Source: Patescibacteria group bacterium (GTDB lineage Bacteria; Patescibacteriota; Microgenomatia; Daviesbacterales; UBA10151). From it: 7,907 nt of DNA. The position numbers were made by a program, and so were the translations under genes. The notes beneath the pieces are model-generated. The model was not told where the DNA came from and did no database searches. It saw nothing but the letters and a program-made list of their open reading frames with translations. Below, one piece after another: positions 1 through 5,308 of the stretch (positions within the stretch are counted from its first letter, which is position 1; the number at the start of each line of letters is the position of its first letter). The stretch is from NCBI GenBank assembly GCA_018817205.1, contig JAHIUE010000094.1, positions 1 through 7,907 of the forward strand. Reading direction: 5' to 3'.

Positions 1-24
1 GATATCATAACATATTCCTTAGGT

Positions 25-52
25 TTGTCAAGAGATAAATTTTTGTTAAAAT
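25..52 (+). promoter_or_regulatory. Promoter of the LD-carboxypeptidase gene, leaderless type
   Basis: TTGTCA (25-30) is a 5/6 match to the -35 consensus and TAAAAT (47-52) a 5/6 match to the -10, with a 16-bp spacer. Only six bases separate the -10 from the ATG at 59, so transcription should begin at or next to the start codon. No Shine-Dalgarno sequence precedes the ATG, which agrees with a leaderless mRNA. The same -35 word and short gap recur at the NAD kinase promoter. Inference from sequence only. Confidence 0.55.
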
Positions 53-58
53 ACAGTC

Positions 59-1006
59 ATGAAAATTATTAAGCCGCAGAAACTTTGTCCGGGGGATACC
101 ATCGGGATAGTGGCTTCATCTTTGCCTGTGCTACCTTCTTTTAAGGAAAATTACGAGCGGGGAAAGAAAATCCTTGCAGACTTAGGATTTAAGATTAAAG
201 AAGGAAAAACTATTGGAAAAGTAAAATGGTGGGCGGCAGGCACTCCAAGAGAAGTGGCCCAAGATATAAATTCTATGTTTGCCGATAAAAATATTAAAGC
301 CGTCATGGCTCAAACCGGCGGTTATTCAGCAGTTTCAGTTTTAGAGTATCTCGACTATGAACTAATAACCAATAACCCCAAGCTTTTTATTGGTATGTCT
401 GATGTGACAAATTTTCATCTGGCTCTTTTGATGAAATGCAATCTAGTTGGCTTCCATATGGATGATGTAACTTTTGGGCTAGGTCAAGATGTCGAATCAG
501 CGGAGTTTTTTAAGAAATTTTTAATGGGTAATACCGCCATTGGGAAAATTAAACCTTTGACTGGATGGGAAGAATGGAAAAAAGGTAAATCCAGCGGTCA
601 TCTGATTGGGGGGAATTTACATCTTTTTACCAATCTAATTGGTACGGAATATTGTCCGTCAAAAGAATTTTTTGATGGGGCAATACTTTTTTGGGAAGAG
701 GTGGGAGAACCTTTGTATAATATTGCTCGATATCTCACCCACTTAAAATATGCAGGAGTTTTGGATAAAATTTCCGGAATGCTGATAGGAAAAATTACCT
801 GCATAAAACCTCCAAGAGAAAAAGAGATCATAGAACCAACAGCAAAAGAGCTGATTCTGGATATCTTACAAAGTTATAGATTCCCAATTATGGCCGGATT
901 GGATTTTGGGCATTTTACGGTTAATATCCCCATGCCTTTGGGAATTAGGGTTTCTTTTGATACTTCCAAAAAGCAGTTAAACTTTTTAGAATCGGCAGTG
1001 ATTTAA
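59..1006 (+). CDS. LD-carboxypeptidase / MccF-like serine peptidase (family S66)
   Basis: Predicted serine peptidase of family S66. Characterised members cleave the L-D bond in muropeptide tetrapeptides during peptidoglycan recycling (LdcA) or detoxify microcin C-type nucleotide-peptides (MccF). The 315-residue length is normal for the family. The nucleophile motif is I-G-M-S-D at 111-115 (Ser114), and the rest of the triad is probably Glu213 in F-W-E-E and His285 in G-H-F. The family blocks R/Q-x-G-G-Y (85-89), Y-L-D-Y (97-100) and I-G-G-N-L (183-187) are present. No signal peptide or membrane segment is seen, so it should be cytoplasmic. The segment A-G-T-P-R-E around 60-65 and the N-P-K-L-F-I-G-M-S-D block look more like MccF-type members than E. 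coli LdcA, so the substrate is uncertain. The ATG is fixed by the promoter just upstream. The 3' end overlaps convergent NAD kinase by 4 nt. Confidence 0.88.
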   Translation: MKIIKPQKLCPGDTIGIVASSLPVLPSFKENYERGKKILADLGFKIKEGKTIGKVKWWAAGTPREVAQDINSMFADKNIKAVMAQTGGYSAVSVLEYLDYELITNNPKLFIGMSDVTNFHLALLMKCNLVGFHMDDVTFGLGQDVESAEFFKKFLMGNTAIGKIKPLTGWEEWKKGKSSGHLIGGNLHLFTNLIGTEYCPSKEFFDGAILFWEEVGEPLYNIARYLTHLKYAGVLDKISGMLIGKITCIKPPREKEIIEPTAKELILDILQSYRFPIMAGLDFGHFTVNIPMPLGIRVSFDTSKKQLNFLESAVI

Positions 1007-1704
1007 CCTCTTGTGATTCTACAATCAGGACACCTCAGAGAGTCTGCTTCATAAATTTCGGCAACTTGATCTGACAACTTTAATAGAAGCTCCGATCCTT
1101 CATCAATTGTAAAAACATCGGGATTATTATCAAAACTTAAGGTAGCCTGCCCTCTGATTAATTCAAAAATGACTTGGTCCTCATCTTTTAAAAATACGGG
1201 GGCAGTTTTTTCGGTTGTGTTATTAAAAGCTACCCCCCAACCTCTTTCAAAGGTTCCTCTTGTGATGCTTTTGAAATAACCGGTTGAACCAAAAGGGGTA
1301 GATATAACAATTCCATCCCCAATCAAAAATTTTTGAGTTAAGGATGTCCGGAAGCGGATGGTATGGATTGGAGTAGCGTTTCTTATGACAAAATCATTTA
1401 AGGCCGTAAAAGTTTGATATAAAATTGTAGTTTCCAGTTTTTTGTACTCTTTTAATTTTAATTTGTCTTCAAGTAAATTCTTAAGCAGAGTCTTTTCGTC
1501 ATGATCGGAACATTTATTGCAGATGGTGTTGTCTCTTATAGGTAGTTTAGGGATTTTGGGGTACATTCTTTCGGAAGTCAGAAGCGTGCCGTCTCCGCCA
1601 TAACTTATTACAATGTCAGGGTTTGATTTTACTATTTCAAAGCCAAGATTTATTACCAAGTCTTCTATATTCTTAGAATTTTTACCTAATAGCAAAACTT
1701 TCAT
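1003..1704 (-). CDS. nadK: NAD kinase (ATP-NAD kinase), with two CxxC pairs
   Basis: Predicted to phosphorylate NAD to NADP in the cytoplasm. The kinase signature G-G-D-G-T-L-L is at residues 36-42, the N-D pair at 103-104, and the second signature G-D-G-I-V-I-S-T-P-F-G-S-T-G-Y at 129-143 (usual form T-P-T-G-S-T-A-Y). At 233 residues it is shorter than typical bacterial enzymes of about 290, mainly because the N-terminal domain is reduced. Where most NAD kinases have the glycine-rich G-I-N-x-G-x-L-G-F-L segment after G-G-D-G-T, this protein reads I-R-D-N-T-I-C-N-K-C (56-65). All four of its cysteines lie in two CxxC pairs, Cys62/Cys65 and Cys225/Cys228, the latter five residues from the C-terminus. 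That suggests a metal site; this is inference. It is divergent from hrcA and shares its -35 region, and convergent with the S66 peptidase gene. A leaderless start at this ATG is supported by the -10 element seven bases upstream. Confidence 0.87.
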   Translation of the reverse strand: MKVLLLGKNSKNIEDLVINLGFEIVKSNPDIVISYGGDGTLLTSERMYPKIPKLPIRDNTICNKCSDHDEKTLLKNLLEDKLKLKEYKKLETTILYQTFTALNDFVIRNATPIHTIRFRTSLTQKFLIGDGIVISTPFGSTGYFKSITRGTFERGWGVAFNNTTEKTAPVFLKDEDQVIFELIRGQATLSFDNNPDVFTIDEGSELLLKLSDQVAEIYEADSLRCPDCRITRG

Positions 1705-1711
1705 GCAACTA

Positions 1712-1740
1712 ATGATACTTACAAACTAACCACTTGACAA
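1712..1740 (-). promoter_or_regulatory. nadK promoter, leaderless type, sharing its -35 with hrcA
   Basis: On the minus strand TTGTCA (complement of 1735-1740) and TATCAT (complement of 1712-1717) are separated by exactly 17 bp. Seven bases lie between the -10 and the A of the nadK ATG at 1704, so the transcript would begin at or one base before the start codon. The -35 occupies the same base pairs as the hrcA -35 (1734-1739), because TTGACAA reads TTGTCAA on the other strand. Confidence 0.6.
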
Positions 1741-1762
1741 GAGTTAGCACTCGTGGTATCTT
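1734..1762 (+). promoter_or_regulatory. Promoter of the hrcA-grpE-dnaK-dnaJ operon
   Basis: A perfect -35 TTGACA (1734-1739) is followed after 17 bp by TATCTT (1757-1762), a 4/6 match to the -10. The expected start of transcription is near 1769, giving a leader of about 30 nt before the hrcA ATG at 1798. The CIRCE left arm lies inside the promoter spacer, and the -10 lies across the CIRCE spacer and the first base of its right arm. HrcA bound there would block RNA polymerase directly, which is the classical arrangement for class I heat-shock genes. Confidence 0.68.
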
Positions 1763-1770
1763 ACTGCTAG
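1744..1770 (+). promoter_or_regulatory. CIRCE operator (HrcA binding site), right arm degenerate
   Basis: The consensus CIRCE is TTAGCACTC-N9-GAGTGCTAA. Here the left arm TTAGCACTC (1744-1752) is perfect, the spacer is exactly 9 nt (1753-1761), and the right arm TACTGCTAG (1762-1770) matches 6 of 9 positions. Position directly upstream of an hrcA-grpE-dnaK operon and overlap with its promoter make the assignment strong despite the imperfect arm. It implies autoregulated, heat-inducible expression. Confidence 0.85.
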
Positions 1771-1790
1771 CCCTTCGACGATACTCAGGG
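1771..1790 (+). repeat. Short palindromic motif forming the hrcA leader (copy 1)
   Basis: CCCTTCGACGATACTCAGGG is an imperfect palindrome whose outer CCCT and AGGG can pair. It agrees at 15 of 20 positions, with identical 7-nt ends, with a second copy inside dnaJ (5555-5574). It starts directly after the CIRCE right arm and its final AGGG sits 7 nt before the hrcA ATG, in the place of a ribosome binding site. From memory, CCCTTCGA...CTCAGGG-type palindromes are common dispersed repeats in many environmental bacterial genomes; that link was not tested here. Confidence 0.5.
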
Positions 1791-1797
1791 TAAATAT

Positions 1798-2526
1798 ATG
1801 GCTGATTTGACAGAAAGACAGCAAGCACTTTTAAAAGCAATTGTTGAGGAATATATTGAGTCGGCAGAGCCTGTTGGCAGCGAGGTTATTGAAAGAAAGT
1901 ATAACTTGAGGGTTTCCCCTGCTACCATCAGGATTGAAATGGGTAAGCTGACAGATATGGGGTATCTTAGACAACCTCATACTTCTGCAGGTAGGACACC
2001 TACTTCAACAGGCATGAAATTTTATATTACCCAGTTAATGAAGGAGAAACAACTGCCTGTTTCAGCCGAAGTTTCTATTAAAGAGCAACTTTGGCAGGAA
2101 AGGTTTAAAAAAGAGAAATTCCTAAAAGAGGCTGTCTATGCTCTTGCGAAGAGACTGGATATGATGGGTTTGGTCATTGATGAGGCTGGTGAGGTTTATT
2201 ATGCGGGAGCGGCCAATATTTTGGATTGGCCGGAGTTTTACGATATTGATGTGACCAGGTTTGTTTTATCATTATTTGATCAAAACCCCAGGTTGCAGGA
2301 GATTATAGGTAGAGCAGTTGGAACAGACCCGGTACACATATTGTTTGGTGAAGACATGGAGTTTGAGTATTTAAAGCAAATAAGTTTTGTTTTTACCAAA
2401 TACGAGGTGCCGCCTGAAAAAAGTGGTATAATCGGAGTTTTGGGTCCGGCCAGGATGAATTTTCCGCTGGTATTGCCTTATGTTAAGTATGTAAGAGATT
2501 TGTTAAATGAAGCGATACGAGTTTAG
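1798..2526 (+). CDS. hrcA: Heat-inducible transcription repressor HrcA, short form
   Basis: Repressor of class I heat-shock genes that binds CIRCE and is kept active by chaperonin GroE in studied bacteria. The N-terminal winged-helix domain spans about residues 4-65, with the family blocks E-P-V-G-S (24-28), V-S-P-A-T-I-R (39-45) and P-H-T-S-A-G-R-T-P-T (60-69; the last part is usually R-I-P-T). The C-terminal family block I-G-V-L-G-P-A-R-M-N-F is at 212-222. At 242 residues it is about 100 shorter than usual (near 340). The loss falls in the middle, where the GAF-like domain and its inserted dimerisation segment normally lie. Both ends are intact and the frame is open, so this looks like a reduced form, not a broken gene. 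First gene of the operon, with CIRCE in its own promoter. Only a weak AGGG (1787-1790) precedes the ATG. grpE follows after 11 nt. Confidence 0.92.
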   Translation: MADLTERQQALLKAIVEEYIESAEPVGSEVIERKYNLRVSPATIRIEMGKLTDMGYLRQPHTSAGRTPTSTGMKFYITQLMKEKQLPVSAEVSIKEQLWQERFKKEKFLKEAVYALAKRLDMMGLVIDEAGEVYYAGAANILDWPEFYDIDVTRFVLSLFDQNPRLQEIIGRAVGTDPVHILFGEDMEFEYLKQISFVFTKYEVPPEKSGIIGVLGPARMNFPLVLPYVKYVRDLLNEAIRV

Positions 2527-2537
2527 AATTTAGAATT

Positions 2538-3008
2538 ATGGCTAAGAAACAAGATAACAAAATTACAGAATTAGAAAATAAAGTTAATGAGCTGGAAGCG
2601 CAGCTGAAACGGGCAGTGGCTGATTATCATAATCTGGAAAAACGGGTGGCAGAAGGACGAAGCGAGCTTACAAAATGGGGAACAGGTGAGCTTTTAATAA
2701 AGATTTTGCCGATATTGGATCATCTTGATAAAGCTTTATCAGGGGCAAATGAGCAAGATCAGCAATCGGGATGGTTTCAAGGTGTGGAGTTAACAGTAAA
2801 AGAGCTGAAGCAGGTTCTAGAATCTGAAGGTTTGGGTCAAATTGCAGCAGAAGGCCTTTTTGATCCTAATTTACACGAAGCTGTTGACATCAGAGGTGGG
2901 GAAGATAATAAAATATTAGAAGTAGTCAGAAAGGGCTATACTTTAAATGGGAAAGTTTTAAGGCCGGCTCAAGTAGTAGTGGGCAGAAAGGAACAAATAA
3001 ATGGCTAA
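2538..3008 (+). CDS. grpE: GrpE, nucleotide exchange factor of DnaK
   Basis: GrpE releases ADP from DnaK and so resets the Hsp70 cycle; it acts in the cytoplasm as a dimer. The 156-residue protein starts with a charged helix suited to a coiled coil (about 7-45), followed by the four-helix-bundle region and the C-terminal beta domain. Diagnostic blocks are F-D-P-N-L-H-E-A-V (108-116) and R-K-G-Y-T-L-N-G-K-V-L-R-P-A-Q-V (131-146). The length is slightly below E. coli GrpE (197) because the disordered N-terminus is short. The ATG lies 11 nt after the hrcA stop in a TTTAGAA tandem repeat without a Shine-Dalgarno sequence, so translation probably depends on coupling to hrcA. The last 8 nt overlap the dnaK start, which favours coupled synthesis of the two partners. 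Confidence 0.95.
   Translation: MAKKQDNKITELENKVNELEAQLKRAVADYHNLEKRVAEGRSELTKWGTGELLIKILPILDHLDKALSGANEQDQQSGWFQGVELTVKELKQVLESEGLGQIAAEGLFDPNLHEAVDIRGGEDNKILEVVRKGYTLNGKVLRPAQVVVGRKEQING
2988..2992 (+). promoter_or_regulatory. Ribosome binding site of dnaK
   Basis: AAGGA, 8 nt upstream of the dnaK ATG at 3001 and inside the end of grpE, is the clearest Shine-Dalgarno sequence in the window. The other genes have weak or no such motif. It supports the 3001 start and a higher translation rate for dnaK than for its operon neighbours. Confidence 0.6.
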
Positions 3009-4923
3009 GATTATTGGAATTGATTTAGGTACAACTAATTCTTGTGTGGCGGTGATGGAAGGCGGTAAGCCCAAAGTCATCCATAGCGCTGAAGGGGAAA
3101 ATATTATTCCTTCGGTAGTTAACCCAATTAAAAATATTGTAGGCCGTGTTGCCAAACGACAGGCTGTTGTTAATCCCAAAGAAACTATATTTTCCATCAA
3201 AAGGTTGATGGGCCGCAAATTTAAAGACCCGGAAGTACAAAGAGATATCAAGTGGCTTCCTTATACTATCAAAGAAGGTAAAAACGATATGGCTGTGGTA
3301 GAAGTGGAAAGCCATGAATATACTCCGCAGGAAATCTCTGCCCAAATATTACAAAAAATTAAATCCGATGCCGAATCTTATCTTGGCGAGAAAGTAACCG
3401 ATGCAGTCATTACAGTTCCCGCATATTTTGATGATTCCCAAAGGCAAGCCACCAAGCAGGCAGGGGAAATTGCCGGGTTTAATGTACAGAGGATTATTAA
3501 TGAGCCGACCGCGGCTGCGCTGGCTTATGGTTTGGATAAATCCCATGCCCACACAATTGCAGTATATGATTTGGGCGGAGGCACTTTTGATATTTCCGTA
3601 TTGGAGCTTGGCGAGGGAGTCTTTGAAGTAAAATCCACCAATGGAGATACTCATTTAGGCGGAGATGATTTTGATGCTGTTATTTTGGATTTTCTGGCAG
3701 AAGAGTTTAAAAAGAATGAAGGGATTGATTTAAAAAATGATCGCCAAGCCTTGCAAAGACTTCGCGATGCGGCTGAAAAAGCCAAGATTGAATTGTCTTC
3801 TGCACAGGAAGCATCTATTTCCATACCGTTTGTGACAGCAGACTCATCAGGCCCAAAACATTTGGAAACGAAATTATCCAGAGCCAAGCTGGAGAGTATG
3901 GTCGGGCCTCTTGTTGACCAAACCTTTGACGCCGTCAAATCATGCTTAAAAGATGCAAAAATTGATGCAAAAGGCGTGAATGAGGTGATCTTGGTTGGCG
4001 GGATGACCCGAATGCCTGCTGTACAAAAAGCGGTCCAGAACTTTTTTGGCAAAGAACCCCACAAAGGTATTAACCCTGACGAGGTAGTGGCAGTTGGGGC
4101 AGCTATCCAGGGCGGAGTTTTAGGCGGGGAAGTCAAAGATGTTTTGCTTTTAGATGTAACTCCTCTGACTTTAGGCATAGAAACTTTAGGGGCAGTTAGA
4201 ACTCCTTTAATTGTCAGAAATACCACAATTCCTACTTCAAAATCAGAAACTTTTTCAACAGCCGCGGATAACCAGCCGGCTGTGGAAATTAATGTTTTGC
4301 AAGGCGAGAGGGAAATGGCTGCAGATAATAAATCTTTGGGCAAATTCATTCTTGACGGGATTCCGCCGGCACCAAGAGGGATGCCTCAGATTGAGGTAAC
4401 TTTTGATATTGATGCAAACGGTATTTTAAATGTATCTGCCAAGGATAAAGCAACGAGTAAAGAGCAAAAAATTACCATTACAGGTTCAACAGGTTTATCT
4501 AAAGATGAAATTGAAAAGATGACTAAAGAGGCGGAAGCTCATGCGGAAGAGGATAGAAAGAGAAAAGAGGAAATTGATATGAGAAACCAGGCAGATACGC
4601 TTGTATATACGGCAGAAAGATCCTTAAAAGAGGCCGGAGATAAAGTATCGGCAGAGATCAGGACTGATGTGGAACAAAAAACAAATGACTTAAAAGGCAT
4701 TATCCAAACTGCTTCTGTAGAAGATTTAAAGCCTAAAATAGAGGCATTATCCGAATCTTTGCAGAAAATCGGGGCGGCAATGTACCAAAAGCCCGGTGAA
4801 TCGGATAAATCAGAAACCGGAGAACAGAAGTCAGAAGAAGGACAAGCAAAAGCTGAAGAAGCCCCAAAAACCGAAGAAGCTGTTGAAGGGGAAGTAGTGG
4901 AAGAAAGCAAAGATGCAAAGTAG
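3001..4923 (+). CDS. dnaK: Molecular chaperone DnaK (Hsp70)
   Basis: ATP-driven Hsp70 chaperone that binds exposed hydrophobic peptide segments, working with DnaJ and GrpE. It is full length at 640 residues. The N-terminal phosphate loop I-G-I-D-L-G-T-T-N-S is at 5-14, the catalytic lysine is probably Lys67, and the phosphate-2 motif D-L-G-G-G-T-F-D is at 190-197 with Thr195 as the equivalent of E. coli Thr199. The interdomain linker D-V-L-L-L-D-V-T-P-L is at 380-389, the substrate-binding beta domain follows to about 500, then the helical lid. The last 45 residues (from about 596) are an acidic low-complexity tail without the E-E-V-D ending. The segment around 75-105 aligns without a gap to E. 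coli DnaK, so it has the Gram-negative-type insertion that Firmicutes Hsp70s lack. It overlaps grpE by 8 nt and the next gene by 11 nt, both signs of translational coupling. Confidence 0.98.
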   Translation: MAKIIGIDLGTTNSCVAVMEGGKPKVIHSAEGENIIPSVVNPIKNIVGRVAKRQAVVNPKETIFSIKRLMGRKFKDPEVQRDIKWLPYTIKEGKNDMAVVEVESHEYTPQEISAQILQKIKSDAESYLGEKVTDAVITVPAYFDDSQRQATKQAGEIAGFNVQRIINEPTAAALAYGLDKSHAHTIAVYDLGGGTFDISVLELGEGVFEVKSTNGDTHLGGDDFDAVILDFLAEEFKKNEGIDLKNDRQALQRLRDAAEKAKIELSSAQEASISIPFVTADSSGPKHLETKLSRAKLESMVGPLVDQTFDAVKSCLKDAKIDAKGVNEVILVGGMTRMPAVQKAVQNFFGKEPHKGINPDEVVAVGAAIQGGVLGGEVKDVLLLDVTPLTLGIETLGAVRTPLIVRNTTIPTSKSETFSTAADNQPAVEINVLQGEREMAADNKSLGKFILDGIPPAPRGMPQIEVTFDIDANGILNVSAKDKATSKEQKITITGSTGLSKDEIEKMTKEAEAHAEEDRKRKEEIDMRNQADTLVYTAERSLKEAGDKVSAEIRTDVEQKTNDLKGIIQTASVEDLKPKIEALSESLQKIGAAMYQKPGESDKSETGEQKSEEGQAKAEEAPKTEEAVEGEVVEESKDAK

Positions 4924-5296
4924 TGTAATAGAAAGAATAAAAGAACCAGGGTATCAATTTCCATTCAGTTCTGTAATTATGCCTGTTTCTGATATAATAT
5001 TAGTAGGGTTTTCTCGAAAACCAGAACAAGAGCTTAGTGTCGGTCAACGGAGAGCTATTATAGTAAAAGCACTGGGAAATGGTTTAAACCTTCCTCTTAA
5101 TTACCTAATTAGATTAATACAGGATAATCTTGCAGCAGGTGGATCTGCAACTACATTACTGCAATACTCCAGAATTGGTGGCACTGTAGGATTATTTGAG
5201 GCAAATTTGTCAGAATTGACAGCAATTATGGAAACGAGGAAAGCTGTAGCTAGAAATCCGTATGCTGGAAGACAAGGAAGATTTAAAAGTTTATAA
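4913..5296 (+). CDS. Hypothetical 127-residue protein inside the chaperone operon
   Basis: I do not recognise this family. The gene sits between dnaK and dnaJ on the same strand, overlaps the dnaK end by 11 nt and ends 12 nt before the dnaJ start, so it is almost surely cotranscribed and probably coupled to dnaK. The protein has no cysteine, signal peptide or clear membrane helix. A hydrophobic strand-like stretch (V-S-D-I-I-L-V-G-F, about 25-33) is followed by helix-like segments with alternating charge (R-R-A-I-I-V-K-A-L, 46-54; L-N-Y-L-I-R-L-I-Q-D-N-L, about 62-73; L-S-E-L-T-A-I-M-E-T-R-K, about 98-109) and a basic glycine/arginine-rich C-terminus. Met23 (ATG at 4979) is a possible alternative start. 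Its length and tight packing argue for a real gene. A role with Hsp70 (co-chaperone or client adaptor) is only a guess from position. Confidence 0.72.
   Translation: MQSSVIERIKEPGYQFPFSSVIMPVSDIILVGFSRKPEQELSVGQRRAIIVKALGNGLNLPLNYLIRLIQDNLAAGGSATTLLQYSRIGGTVGLFEANLSELTAIMETRKAVARNPYAGRQGRFKSL
4990..4998 (+). promoter_or_regulatory. Possible internal extended -10 promoter
   Basis: TGATATAAT matches the extended -10 consensus TGnTATAAT perfectly. No convincing -35 lies 16-18 bp upstream, and no start codon of the surrounding gene is placed to use it as a leaderless promoter. It could give extra transcription of dnaJ (start 5309), or be chance in an AT-rich coding region. Confidence 0.2.
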
Positions 5297-5308
5297 GAAG
5301 AATAATGA

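Noticed and set aside
968..987. AAAAAG...CTTTTT inverted repeat as terminator of nadK (minus strand)
   Set aside because: The stem is six nearly pure A/T pairs with an 8-nt loop and no GC core, which is expected by chance in this base composition.
1014..1027. TGATT-ctac-AATCA hairpin as terminator of the S66 peptidase transcript
   Set aside because: A 5-bp stem with one G-C pair and no U-run is too weak.
2523..2537. Tandem TTAGAAT TTAGAAT between hrcA and grpE as an operator or repeat array
   Set aside because: Only two 7-nt units that include the hrcA stop; likely slippage in a short AT-rich gap, with no further copies seen.
4273..4282. Palindrome CAGCCGGCTG in dnaK
   Set aside because: A 10-bp self-complementary word in conserved coding sequence has no associated signal and is compatible with chance.
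3651..4349. Long open frame of 232 codons on the minus strand inside dnaK
   Set aside because: It is wholly antisense to strongly conserved DnaK sequence, its translation is serine/threonine-rich without any family motif, and no promoter or ribosome site precedes it. It is a shadow of dnaK codon use.
4539..4964. Minus-strand open frame of 141 codons over the dnaK end
   Set aside because: It mirrors the acidic low-complexity DnaK tail and gives a Ser/Phe-rich translation; antisense artefact.
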